A stretch of DNA of 64,000 bases from Pseudomonas fluorescens (GTDB lineage Bacteria > Pseudomonadota > Gammaproteobacteria > Pseudomonadales > Pseudomonadaceae): positions 3,443,501 through 3,507,500 of the forward strand of contig NZ_LR134318.1 in the NCBI RefSeq assembly GCF_900636825.1. Direction: 5' to 3'. The position numbers were made by a program, and so were the translations under genes. Positions 9,120-17,375 of this stretch are shown here, one piece after another (position 1 is the stretch's first letter; every line of letters starts with the position of its first letter). Under the pieces are notes generated by a model. It did not search any database. It was not told where the DNA came from and worked only from the letters and a program-made list of their open reading frames with translations.

Positions 9120-9138
9120 GCTAATGAGAACACTTCTT
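9120..9138 (+). promoter_or_regulatory. Candidate Fur box upstream of siderophore receptor
   Basis: GCTAATGAGAACACTTCTT matches the 19-base Fur consensus at about 12 of 19 positions by hand alignment. It lies 50 bases before the receptor start, where iron repression would be expected. The assignment rests on position and partial match. Confidence 0.5.
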
Positions 9139-9188
9139 ACACGCATATGCATCAGATTCGTTTTGGTTACTTTTGGGGAAGCAGATTG

Positions 9189-11342
9189 ATGTCGTTTCAG
9201 ACCATTCACCGCCGTTCGAACCTTTCACCTAACCTGCTCGCACTGGCCATTTGCCTGGCCAGCGCCGCACCTGCGCTTGCCGAGGACACCGCGCCGGCAA
9301 CGCTGGAGCTGGACGCCACTCAGATCGGCGCCACACAGATGAGCAGCACCACTGAAGGAACGGATTCCTACACCACCGGCCCGATGCAGACGGCGACGAA
9401 ATTGCCACTGACCATGCGCGAAACGCCTCAAGCGGTGACGGTGATCACCCGTCAGCGCATGGACGATCAGAACATGACCAGCATCAATGACGTGGTTCGG
9501 GCGACGCCGGGGCTGTTCCTCAGCCAGTCAAGCGGCCCAGGCCGGCAGACTTACAGCGCCCGTGGTTTCGACATCGACAACATCATGTACGACGGCTTGC
9601 CAAGTTCTTACTCGCCGTTTTCGATGCCGGTGCAGCCAAACCTGGCGATGTTCGACCGCGTTGAAGTGGTCCGCGGCGCGACCGGTCTGGTCACTGGCGC
9701 CGGCAACCCTTCGGCCGCGATCAACCTGGTGCGCAAGCGCCCGACGGCAACCCCGCAAGTGACACTCACCGGTGCCGCTGGCAGTTGGGACGATTATCGC
9801 GGCGAGATCGATGCCTCCGGCCCGCTCAACGAAAGCGGTACATTGCGCGGCCGGGTGGTAGGTTCTTATCAGGGCGCCGACAGCTTTCGCGACAAAGAAG
9901 AAAACGATCACGGCCTGTTCTACGCCATCGGTGAAGCCGATCTGAGCGAGAGCACCACCGCGACTTTGGGCTTCTCCCGTCAAAACGAGCAGACCAACTA
10001 TTTCTGGGGCGGCTTGCCGATCGGCACCGACGGTCACCACCTCGACCTGCCCCGCTCCACCTACCCCGGCACCGACTGGGAAAACCGCAAGCTGCAGATC
10101 GATACCGTGTTCGGTGAAATCGATCATCGCTTCGATAACGACTGGAAACTGCACGTCGCCGGTTCGTCCTCGACACTCAACGGCGAGTTCTCTGGCACTT
10201 ATCTCTCGCGTTACGCCGGCCCGCTGGAAACCACCGCTTATCAATCCCACAGCACCGACAAGCAAACCGCGTTCGACGCCTTTGCCAGTGGCCCGTTCGA
10301 AGCTTTCGGTCGCACCCACGAATTGGTCGTCGGCGCCAGCAACCGCGCTTTCGATTCGACTTCAAAAGAATACGATCCGTACACCACCGCATGGCCGATC
10401 GGCGCGCCGAAGCCAGACTTCGTGCGTGACGGCAAGACTCGCAGCGTCACAACTCAGGATGCGTTTTACCTGACGACCCGTTTGAGCCTGGCCGACCCGT
10501 TGACCCTGATTCTCGGCAGCCGTCTTGATTGGTACGACTATGATGACCGCAGCGGTGACGGCGACTATAAAGTCACGCGCAACCTGACCCGTTACGCTGG
10601 CCTGATCTACAAACTCGACGATCACCACTCGGTTTACGCCAGCTACACCGACATCTTTACTCCGCAAACCCAGAAGGACATCTCCGGCAAGCTGCTGGAG
10701 CCGATCGTGGGTGAAAACTACGAGGTCGGCATCAAAGGCGAGTACTTCGATGGCGCTCTGAATGGCAGTGTCGCGGTGTTCCAGATCGACCAGACCAACC
10801 GCGCTACCCTCGCCGAAAACCAGTTGGGTTGCCCGGTCATGACCTGCTATCAGGGTTCCGGCAAAGTCCGCAGCCAGGGTCTGGACGTCGAGTTGCAAGG
10901 TGCGCTGACCGAAAACTGGCAAGTCGGCGCCGGCTACACCTACACCCGCGCCCACTACATCAAGGACGAAAACCCGGACAACAAGAATCAGCGTTTCGAC
11001 ACCGACCTGCCTGAGCATTTGTTCAAGGTATCGACGATGTACCGTCTGCAAGGTCCGCTGGAGAAATTCCGCGTCGGCGGCAATGTTTACTGGCAGAGCC
11101 GCATGTACAACGACATCACCCTCGCCGATGGTGGCAGCTACCGTCTTGAACAGGGCGGCTATGCGGTTACCGACCTGATGGCCGGGTACGAAGTCAATAA
11201 ACACCTGGATCTGCAAGTCAACGCGAACAACATCTTTGATCGCACTTACTACTCATCGATCGGCTCCGACGTGACCTGGGGTTCCACCGACAACTATGGC
11301 AATCCGCGCAGCTACATGCTGACGGCCAAGTACAAGTTCTGA
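9189..11342 (+). CDS. TonB-dependent siderophore receptor
   Basis: This 717-residue outer-membrane protein has a signal peptide (about 1-32, ending PALAED). The plug domain contains MRETPQAVTVITRQRMDDQN and the RGFDIDNIMYDG segment. A 22-strand barrel follows and ends in the outer-membrane signature with terminal Phe (YMLTAKYKF). The layout is that of FhuE/FoxA/FpvB-type ferrisiderophore receptors. The plug begins soon after the signal, with no extra signalling domain, so it should not drive a FecI-type sigma factor. ATG 9189 is chosen because GGGGAAG at 9175-9181 precedes it. A strong terminator follows. The siderophore is not identifiable by eye. Confidence 0.88.
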   Translation: MSFQTIHRRSNLSPNLLALAICLASAAPALAEDTAPATLELDATQIGATQMSSTTEGTDSYTTGPMQTATKLPLTMRETPQAVTVITRQRMDDQNMTSINDVVRATPGLFLSQSSGPGRQTYSARGFDIDNIMYDGLPSSYSPFSMPVQPNLAMFDRVEVVRGATGLVTGAGNPSAAINLVRKRPTATPQVTLTGAAGSWDDYRGEIDASGPLNESGTLRGRVVGSYQGADSFRDKEENDHGLFYAIGEADLSESTTATLGFSRQNEQTNYFWGGLPIGTDGHHLDLPRSTYPGTDWENRKLQIDTVFGEIDHRFDNDWKLHVAGSSSTLNGEFSGTYLSRYAGPLETTAYQSHSTDKQTAFDAFASGPFEAFGRTHELVVGASNRAFDSTSKEYDPYTTAWPIGAPKPDFVRDGKTRSVTTQDAFYLTTRLSLADPLTLILGSRLDWYDYDDRSGDGDYKVTRNLTRYAGLIYKLDDHHSVYASYTDIFTPQTQKDISGKLLEPIVGENYEVGIKGEYFDGALNGSVAVFQIDQTNRATLAENQLGCPVMTCYQGSGKVRSQGLDVELQGALTENWQVGAGYTYTRAHYIKDENPDNKNQRFDTDLPEHLFKVSTMYRLQGPLEKFRVGGNVYWQSRMYNDITLADGGSYRLEQGGYAVTDLMAGYEVNKHLDLQVNANNIFDRTYYSSIGSDVTWGSTDNYGNPRSYMLTAKYKF

Positions 11343-11384
11343 GTCGGTAAACCGTGCGCAGCGCTGATGGCTGCGATCACCAAT

Positions 11385-11417
11385 ACAAAGGGCGCCTCGG
11401 CGCCCTTTGTCGTTTTT
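11385..11417 (+). terminator. Rho-independent terminator of the siderophore receptor
   Basis: A perfect 12-bp stem (ACAAAGGGCGCC with GGCGCCCTTTGT) with a two-base formal loop is followed by CGTTTTTGTC, 42 bases after the receptor stop. Confidence 0.9.
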
Positions 11418-11487
11418 GTCGCGGCGCATTGGTCAGGGCTGGCGATTGTCGATAGTCTCTGCCGATATTTTTACGAAGCGCACGCCC

Positions 11488-12681
11488 ATGACCTCTGCCG
11501 ATTTTTCCTCCGACATCGAAGCCATTCGCAGCATTGACGCTGTGCCGGTGATTCTGAGCATGGTCAAACACCTGACCGGCATGCGCTTCGCCGCGGTGGC
11601 GCGGGTCACCGAGCGAAACTGGGTGGCGTGCGCCGTCGACGACTCCATCGATTTCGGCCTTGTACCCGGCGGTGAACTGGTTCTCGAATCGACTATCTGC
11701 CACGAGATCCGCCAGCACCAGCAACCGGTGATCTTCGGTCACGCCAGCGCCCACCCGATCTTTTCCCGGCATCACACGCCGAAAACCTATGGTCTGGAAA
11801 GCTACATTTCCATTCCGATCATCAAGGCCAACGGCCAATTCTTCGGCACACTTTGCGCGATCGACTCCGTCCCGGCCAACCTCGACGAACCGGCAATCGC
11901 CAAGACGCTGACCCTGTTTGCCCAACTGATCGCCATGAGCCTCGACACGCAAAGCCGCCTCGAAGCCACCACGGCCGAGCTGAACAATGCCAAGGAACTC
12001 GGACGGCTGCGCGAGCAGTTCATCGCCGTGCTGGGCCACGACCTGCGCACGCCGTTGAGCGCCGTGCGCATGAGCGCTGATCTACTGGAAACGAAAACCG
12101 CAGACAAGCGCTCGCTCAACCTGATCGCGGCGATTCGCAACAGCTCGGTGCGCATGGGCGTGTTGATCGAAAACATCCTCGATTTCGCCCGCGGGCGCCT
12201 GGGCGGCGGGATCCCGGTGCAGCGCAAGTTGGTGGATGACTTGCAGCGCACCCTGCAACTGACCCTTGATGAGGTGCAGGCCTCCCACCCGCGCGCGACG
12301 TTCATTCAGGAAATGGCCATCCCGCCGGGCGTTTACTGCGATGCCTTGCGCATCAGCCAGTTGCTTTCCAATCTGCTGGGGAATGCGGTCAGCCACGGCT
12401 CGACGGACACACCGATCACTCTCAAGGCTTATGCGGAAAACGACGAGATCGTGATCTCGCTGACCAACCTGGGCCCGCCGATTCCCCCGCATCTGATGCC
12501 GCTGCTGTTCGAACCGTTCTCACGCGCCGAAGCCGGGCAGCGTTGCGAGGGTTTGGGCCTGGGCCTGTACATCGCCGCGCAAATTGCGGCGGGACACAAC
12601 GGCACCCTGAGCGTGACTTCGAACGCCGAGTCAGGAACCTGCTTCGTCGCAAGATTCCCGGCGCGGTTCAAATGGGTGTAG
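11488..12681 (+). CDS. GAF-domain sensor histidine kinase
   Basis: This 397-residue soluble kinase has no membrane segments. A GAF domain spans about 20-160, followed by the HisKA phospho-acceptor helix VLGHDLRTPLSAV (about 185-200) and the HATPase domain with N-box LLSNLLGNAVSHG and G-box GLGLGLYIA near the end. The usual DxG-type box reads TNLGPPIPP, a variant seen in some GAF kinases. No response regulator is adjacent, so its partner is elsewhere. The start at 11488 skips 27 residues of untypical upstream frame. A REP pair follows. Confidence 0.85.
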   Translation: MTSADFSSDIEAIRSIDAVPVILSMVKHLTGMRFAAVARVTERNWVACAVDDSIDFGLVPGGELVLESTICHEIRQHQQPVIFGHASAHPIFSRHHTPKTYGLESYISIPIIKANGQFFGTLCAIDSVPANLDEPAIAKTLTLFAQLIAMSLDTQSRLEATTAELNNAKELGRLREQFIAVLGHDLRTPLSAVRMSADLLETKTADKRSLNLIAAIRNSSVRMGVLIENILDFARGRLGGGIPVQRKLVDDLQRTLQLTLDEVQASHPRATFIQEMAIPPGVYCDALRISQLLSNLLGNAVSHGSTDTPITLKAYAENDEIVISLTNLGPPIPPHLMPLLFEPFSRAEAGQRCEGLGLGLYIAAQIAAGHNGTLSVTSNAESGTCFVARFPARFKWV

Positions 12682-12700
12682 TCCAGCGAATAGTCGCCTT

Positions 12701-12780
12701 GTGTAGGAGCTGCCGCAGGCTGCGATCTTTTGATTCTAAAAAAAAGATCAAAAGATCGCAGCCTGCGGCAGCTCCTACAC
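12701..12780. repeat. REP pair, family A (near-perfect long palindrome)
   Basis: Arms of about 34 bases, starting GTGTAGGAGCTGCCGCAGGC, are almost perfectly complementary around an A-rich centre. This is the best preserved of three copies in the window (others at 3969 and 37849). It could act as a transcription stop for the kinase gene. Confidence 0.88.
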
Positions 12781-12810
12781 GGGGTTGAGTGTGCGCCGCT
12801 GAGAAAACCG

Positions 12811-12844
12811 AAAAAAAACCCCGCGATCCAGACAGATCGCGGGG
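12811..12844 (-). terminator. Rho-independent terminator for the minus-strand lipoprotein gene
   Basis: On the minus strand CCCCGCGATC and GATCGCGGGG form a 10-bp stem with a six-base loop, followed directly by a run of eight T. It lies 63 bases past the lipoprotein stop. Confidence 0.9.
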
Positions 12845-12906
12845 CAAGAAATTGGTTGGTTGCGGCCAACCAAAGGAGCGCTTTCACATACGTGTTCGGT
12901 GCAAAA

Positions 12907-13248
12907 TCAGATGCAGTCCTGAGCGGCCCGCTCAAAACTTGACGGCAAATAGTTGGTCGCCAGCAAATGGCGCTCGTAGAGAAACACCTTGCCGCCGCTG
13001 CCAGCCTTGTACGCTTCGAGAATGTTGTCCGCCGAAATCTTGCTCGGCACCACGATCCGGTAGCTGCGCTGGTTCTGCGAAACAGTTGGCGCCAGCGCAC
13101 TGCCCTGTAATTTCGGCACCACGCACTCGGCGTATTGCGCGGGCGTCTTGCTGGTCTGCAAGACCAGCGTCGGGTTATTCGGCGCGGAGGCGCAACCGGT
13201 GAGCAGCAACGAGGCAAATGCCATTGCGGGAACAAACAAAGAACGCAT
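12907..13248 (-). CDS. Small predicted lipoprotein
   Basis: The 113-residue precursor has a type II signal (MRSLFVPAMAFASLLLTGC) whose lipobox LLTGC places the lipidated cysteine at residue 19. The mature part is about 95 residues and contains three further cysteines or Cys-proximal segments (ECVVPK, AAQDCI), so a disulfide is possible. The product is likely membrane-anchored in the periplasm. It has its own terminator downstream and is separated from the next minus-strand gene by 83 bases. I do not recognise a functional family. Confidence 0.75.
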   Translation of the reverse strand: MRSLFVPAMAFASLLLTGCASAPNNPTLVLQTSKTPAQYAECVVPKLQGSALAPTVSQNQRSYRIVVPSKISADNILEAYKAGSGGKVFLYERHLLATNYLPSSFERAAQDCI

Positions 13249-13331
13249 AGGGGCAATCCTGAAAATAAAGGTTCGGTCGCCGGCAGCGGTTCAGCCTCAC
13301 GGAGCCGCCGCTGCCATTTATGTTTTAAGAG

Positions 13332-13976
13332 TCAGCTCGACGCTACCAACGCCTTGAGCGACACATCGAATTGCTTCAGCGCATCGAGTTGCAGGTCACG
13401 CTGCCGGTCGATCTGTGCGGCAATCGCCGGCGCCGACTGGTTATGCACCCACACCGACGGCAACTGTTTTTCCACCGCGCCCTCGGCCTTGCCGATGTAT
13501 TGCAGGTCGGCGTCGTAGAAGCGCGCGGTAAAGCGCGCCTCCACCAGATTGTTGCGTTGTGTCAGCAAGCGATTGAACGTGTCGAGCTTGACCACGATGT
13601 CCGGGTGCGCCTGAACCAGCGCTTCGAGGTTGTCGTAAACCGTCACCGAAGCGAACTGCTGCTGCAGCGAGCTCACCACCCAGTCGATGGCCAGTTCCGG
13701 GTCGGAACTGCCAACGAAGGCCTGGCGAATTCGCGAATCCAGCGCGTCTTGCGCACCGTTGACCGCCATGTCGTGGTAACGCTCGAGGTATTGCAGGTTG
13801 TCCAGGGTGTTCTCGCTGAGCAACACTGCAACCGTCTGCGAATGTTGCAACGCGGTGCTGCTCGCGGCGATGGCGGGAAGATGACAAGTCCGGGCGTCGC
13901 CTGCAAAGGCCGGTGCAGCGGCAACCGATGCGCCTGTCAGCAAGGCAATCAAAGCCAGTCGGGTCAAGATCTTCAT
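13332..13976 (-). CDS. Secreted/periplasmic protein of unknown function
   Basis: This 214-residue protein has a clear Sec signal peptide (MKILTRLALIALLTGASVAA, cleavage near AFA-GD). The mature protein is largely helical and hydrophilic, with no recognised catalytic motif. The ATG at 13976 is preceded by AAGGAA at good spacing. The upstream 44 residues of the same frame lack signal-peptide character. Genes on both sides are also exported or unknown, so context does not help. Confidence 0.7.
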   Translation of the reverse strand: MKILTRLALIALLTGASVAAAPAFAGDARTCHLPAIAASSTALQHSQTVAVLLSENTLDNLQYLERYHDMAVNGAQDALDSRIRQAFVGSSDPELAIDWVVSSLQQQFASVTVYDNLEALVQAHPDIVVKLDTFNRLLTQRNNLVEARFTARFYDADLQYIGKAEGAVEKQLPSVWVHNQSAPAIAAQIDRQRDLQLDALKQFDVSLKALVASS

Positions 13977-14143
13977 CGCGCATATTCCTTGAGCGGCGTA
14001 TTCGATGGAGGCGATTTTCCGCCGATTGCCGATGAAGCAGAACTTGCATTTGATGATGGTCACTATTACTTCCAGCAATAGTTGCGCGTGGTGCAGACTG
14101 ATGCACACTCACTACAAATAGAAACATTGAACAAGGAGTCCTC

Positions 14144-14392
14144 TTGAGAACTTTTGATCTGATCCGCGACGCGGTTTTGCCCGAGTTTCGCGATCGCGTG
14201 GCCGAATACCTGCGCCAATATGAAAGCGTGCTGCTGGACAAAACCCCCGCTGATCCGCAGTTGGTTCAGGACACCGCCCATCAGCTGCTCGGCTATTTGC
14301 GCGGGCTGAATACCACCCGTGTATTGGGCATGGCCGACTGGGAAGAACTCGATCGTCGGATCGTCAACACGTGGCTCACGCCGGCGCAATGA
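14144..14392 (+). CDS. Small conserved hypothetical protein (TTG start)
   Basis: This 82-residue soluble helical protein has no membrane segment or signal. The start is TTG, selected because AAGGAG at 14133-14138 lies five bases upstream and no ATG is placed as well. It lies divergently from the exported protein gene and upstream of the diguanylate cyclase gene, with a gap of about 135 bases. The family is not recognised. Confidence 0.6.
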   Translation: MRTFDLIRDAVLPEFRDRVAEYLRQYESVLLDKTPADPQLVQDTAHQLLGYLRGLNTTRVLGMADWEELDRRIVNTWLTPAQ

Positions 14393-14527
14393 CCGATTGT
14401 GTGGCGGCGCCCGCCGTCCGCGTTCCGGCATGCCGATGGTCTGCGCGACAACACGAGCGCTGCGAAAATCTCGCCCGAACGCTTACAATCGCCGGTCTTA
14501 ATGCCATTCAGACAGGCCAGCCCGGAA

Positions 14528-15685
14528 ATGCCGCTCGACCCGCCAACGATGCTCACTATCACCATCGCCCTCGCAGCCGCCGCTGCGCTGTACCTGGCGA
14601 TCGAGTGGCGCATTATTCGTGAGCCTTCGCTTCTATTCTGGAGCGCCGGTTTCGCCACCATCACCGTGGGCTCCACCCTCGCTCTGCTGCGCAGCGGCGG
14701 TTTCCTGCTGATCGGCATCTGGTTCGCCAACGGCCTGTTGATCACCGCGCACTTCTTTTTCCTCTTGGGCGTGGCGCGTTTCACCCAGATTCGGCTGTCC
14801 CCTGCCTGGTACCTGATCTTTGTCACATGGCTGTTGATGCTGTGGCTACCGGACGGCCCGCTGTGGTCGAAAGCCATGCTGGTGGCCAATTCGCTTTTGG
14901 TGGCGCTGTCCACGTTGAAGGCCAGTTCGCTGTTGCGCCCGCACGGCAGGTCGTTGAGCGTGGGCGCGGTGCAACTGCGCTACGTGCTGTTGGGACACGG
15001 GATTTTCTATGTCGCCAAGGCTTTGACCGTGGTGATCCCCGGCACGCTGATTGATCTGGCGGCGTTTCGTGGCGAGATCATCCAGATTTCACTGGTCGAA
15101 GGCGCGATGGCGATCATGCTGATCGCCCTGTCGATGACGGGCACCGAACGCTATCGCCGGGAAAAACAGATCGCCCGCCTCGCCGAACGTGATCCTCTGA
15201 CCGCGCTCTACAACCGCCGCGCCTTGGAAAAACGCGCACGGCGCCTGTTGGCAGACGTTTCGGCTGCACGCCCCGGCGCCCTGCTGCTGATCGACATCGA
15301 CAATTTCAAACTGGTCAACGATCACTACGGCCACGCCGCCGGCGATCGCTTGCTGATTGCCTTGAGCGAGATGATCCGCTCAGCGCTGCCACCCAACGCG
15401 TTGACGGCGCGACTGGGCGGTGATGAATTCGTGATTCTGCTGAACAGTGCCTCCAGCGAACGCATCGTCGAACTCAGTAATGCTCTGCGCGAGCAATTCC
15501 TGGTCTGCGCGTCCCAGACCTTCCCCACCCCCGCCGCCGTGACGCTGAGCATCGGCGCCAGTTTGTTCGACCAACCGCCGGCAAGTCTCACTGCACTGCT
15601 CGAGCAAGGCGACGCGGCGCTCTACGAATCCAAGCGCAGCGGTCGCAATCGCCTGCGCCTGACCGGGCTTACTACTTCAGGATGA
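14528..15685 (+). CDS. Membrane-bound diguanylate cyclase (GGDEF)
   Basis: About 385 residues. The N-terminal half has six to seven hydrophobic segments forming a membrane sensor. The C-terminal GGDEF domain contains DPLTALYNRRAL, LLIDIDNFKLVNDHYGH and an intact active-site RLGGDEF, so c-di-GMP synthesis is expected. The start is uncertain: ATG at 14528 (after a weak GGAA) gives a typical N-terminus, while 14501 and 14549 are alternatives. The stop overlaps the thioesterase ATG (ATGA), implying translational coupling. Confidence 0.85.
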   Translation: MPLDPPTMLTITIALAAAAALYLAIEWRIIREPSLLFWSAGFATITVGSTLALLRSGGFLLIGIWFANGLLITAHFFFLLGVARFTQIRLSPAWYLIFVTWLLMLWLPDGPLWSKAMLVANSLLVALSTLKASSLLRPHGRSLSVGAVQLRYVLLGHGIFYVAKALTVVIPGTLIDLAAFRGEIIQISLVEGAMAIMLIALSMTGTERYRREKQIARLAERDPLTALYNRRALEKRARRLLADVSAARPGALLLIDIDNFKLVNDHYGHAAGDRLLIALSEMIRSALPPNALTARLGGDEFVILLNSASSERIVELSNALREQFLVCASQTFPTPAAVTLSIGASLFDQPPASLTALLEQGDAALYESKRSGRNRLRLTGLTTSG

Positions 15686-16188
15686 CTCCACGCATGTCCA
15701 GTCTCGACACTCCGTTGCAAGACCTCGCCGCCCCCGAAGGCGTTTGCTACGGCTGCGGCGGCCGTAATCCCCAAGGGCTGCACGTCAAGAGCCGCTGGCA
15801 CGAGGACGGCATCCACGTCATCGCCGAACACCTGCCGCAAGCGCAATACAGCGGCTGGCCGGACCTGGTCTATGGCGGCCTGATCGCCATGCTGGTCGAC
15901 TGCCATTCCAACTGGACGGCCATGGCCTATCACTACCGCACGCAGCAACGCGAACCCGGCACATTGCCGCGCATCGACTGCGTCACCGGCAACCTCGGAA
16001 TCAAATTCATCAAGCCGACGCCGATGGGCATCACGTTGACGTTGCGCGCGAGAGTCGAAGGCGATGTCGGCCGAAAGACCCGGGTGATTTGCGAGGTCTA
16101 CGCGGGGGAAGTGTTGACCGCAGTGGGCGACTCGGTATTTGTCCGTGTCGATACCGGGCAGTTGGCCGACGCGGCGCATGGACGTTAG
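15682..16188 (+). CDS. Hotdog-fold thioesterase (PaaI-like)
   Basis: This 168-residue cytosolic protein has an N-terminal CYGCGGRNPQGLH segment, a cysteine pair found in a subgroup of hotdog thioesterases, then GWPDLVYGGLIAMLVDCHSNW, which matches the hotdog helix with its catalytic acidic residue. The family hydrolyses acyl-CoA thioesters, but the natural substrate here is unknown. Its ATG overlaps the stop of the diguanylate cyclase, an unexpected pairing that couples their expression. Confidence 0.75.
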   Translation: MTPRMSSLDTPLQDLAAPEGVCYGCGGRNPQGLHVKSRWHEDGIHVIAEHLPQAQYSGWPDLVYGGLIAMLVDCHSNWTAMAYHYRTQQREPGTLPRIDCVTGNLGIKFIKPTPMGITLTLRARVEGDVGRKTRVICEVYAGEVLTAVGDSVFVRVDTGQLADAAHGR

Positions 16189-16210
16189 ATCTTCAAGTCG
16201 AGTGGTTTTT

Positions 16211-16287
16211 ATCGCTAGCAGGGCTAGCTCCCATAGGAGATCCCTGGTGCTCAAAGATCCCCTGTGGGAGCTAGCCCTGCTAGCGAT
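16211..16287. repeat. REPIN, family B, 3' flank of the RAYT gene
   Basis: Inverted REPs ATCGCTAGCAGGGCTAGCTC (16211-16237) and its complement (16261-16287) enclose a 23-base spacer. The core GCTAGC-CCT-GCTAGC is a hairpin. The right arm is also the first unit of the tandem array that follows. Confidence 0.9.
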
Positions 16288-16617
16288 TGAAGGCCACTCG
16301 GTTTTAGCTCAGACCCTCCAGCATCCGCACCACTACAACGTCTTCGTGAATTCCACAGACCCCTGTGGGAGCTAGCCCTGCTAGCGATTGAAGGCCACTC
16401 GGTTTCAGGTCAGACCCTCCAGCATCCACACCGCTACAGCGTCTTCGTGAATTCCACAGATCCCTGTGGGAGCTAGCCCTGCTAGCGATTGAAGGCCACT
16501 CGGTTTCAGGTCAGACCCTCCAGCATCCACACCACTACAACGTCTTCGTGAATTCCACAGATCCCTGTGGGAGCTAGCCCTGCTAGCGATTGAAGGCCAC
16601 TCGGTTTCAGGTCAGAC
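16261..16617. repeat. 101-bp direct repeat array carrying REP sequences
   Basis: CCTGTGGGAGCTAGCCCTGC begins at 16261, 16362, 16463 and 16564, an exact 101-base period. Three full units and a fourth of about 54 bases are present, differing at only a few positions. Each unit carries a REP hairpin, the tail TGAAGGCCACTCGGTTTCAG and about 50 unique bases. The fourth unit runs into the stop codon of the transposase gene. A non-tandem fifth copy of the REP plus tail lies at 17215. Confidence 0.92.
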
Positions 16618-17070
16618 CCAGACCGCATCCCACAGCGGGTAGTCGCCAAGCTTTTGTACCAGTCCCGCCCGCAACGGGTTGGCGACGATGTATCGCGCCA
16701 TTTTCACCAGATCTTCTTCACGCCGCAGCGCTCGGTCATGAAAGCCTTTCTGCCACAGCGGCACCTTACGGCCAGTCAGCCGATTTACCGTTTTGGTAGT
16801 CCTGGATTTGGTTTTCTGCATCAGGTCGCTCAATGAGCCTTGCTGTAATTCAATCAGCCAATGGAAGTGGTCGGGCATGACTACCCAGGCCAATGAATCC
16901 GCCTCACCTTGATGTTGCGCATTGCGGAACTGATCGACGACCAGCCGACCCAGAGTGAAATTCTCAAACACAGGAGTACGGCGATATGTGTTGGTTGTAA
17001 GCAGGTAGATTCGGTTGGTTTCATCGAAGCGGCCATGGCGCAGGCGATGTGAAGCGGGTAAATCAGGCAT
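16612..17070 (-). CDS. REP-associated tyrosine transposase (RAYT)
   Basis: This 152-residue HUH-type single-strand transposase belongs to the TnpA_REP/Y1 family. The metal-binding HUH motif is in MPDHFHWLIEL (about 68-78). The catalytic tyrosine is in ARYIVANPLRAGL near residue 130. RAYTs process REP/REPIN hairpins and are thought to maintain them across the genome. The gene is bracketed by REPINs of matching sequence, the expected cognate arrangement. Its stop falls inside the last tandem repeat. ATG 17070 follows GGAGGGCAAGGA. It appears intact. Confidence 0.92.
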   Translation of the reverse strand: MPDLPASHRLRHGRFDETNRIYLLTTNTYRRTPVFENFTLGRLVVDQFRNAQHQGEADSLAWVVMPDHFHWLIELQQGSLSDLMQKTKSRTTKTVNRLTGRKVPLWQKGFHDRALRREEDLVKMARYIVANPLRAGLVQKLGDYPLWDAVWV

Positions 17071-17165
17071 TCCTTGCCCTCCAATCAATTGGTCATGACA
17101 AGGCTAGTTCGGATGCCGCAATTAAGCCGTGCAGACCTTTGGCAAGATGTGTCCGTGAGACAGCA

Positions 17166-17241
17166 ATCGCTAGCAGGGCTAGCTCCCACAAAAGATCCGT
17201 GGTGCTTGAAGATCCCTGTGGGAGCTAGCCCTGCTAGCGAT
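17166..17241. repeat. REPIN, family B, 5' flank of the RAYT gene
   Basis: This is the same inverted REP pair as at 16211-16287, in the same orientation and with a closely matching spacer (GATCCGTGGTGCTTGAAGAT against GATCCCTGGTGCTCAAAGAT). It is about 95 bases upstream of the RAYT start. The rest of the 305-base gap to the next gene holds only a terminator. Confidence 0.9.
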
Positions 17242-17340
17242 TGAAGGCCACTCGGTTTCAGCTCAACCCTTTCGCACATGCGCCATTGCCAAAGGGGATT
17301 CGGGAATTCGCACAATCGGTGTCAGAGCAAAACCAGGCAT

Positions 17341-17368
17341 AAAAAAAGCACCCGCAGGTGCTTTTTCA
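17341..17368 (-). terminator. Terminator of the OsmC-YcaO gene
   Basis: AAAAAGCACC-TGC-GGGTGCTTTTTTT on the minus strand forms a compact GC stem with A/T flanks, eight bases past the stop. It could work in both directions. Confidence 0.85.
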
Positions 17369-17375
17369 TGAGCGG

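Noticed and set aside
16261..16617. Regular repeats that might suggest a CRISPR array.
   Set aside because: The period is 101 bases with near-identical 'spacers', and the units are REP palindromes beside a RAYT. No cas gene is present.
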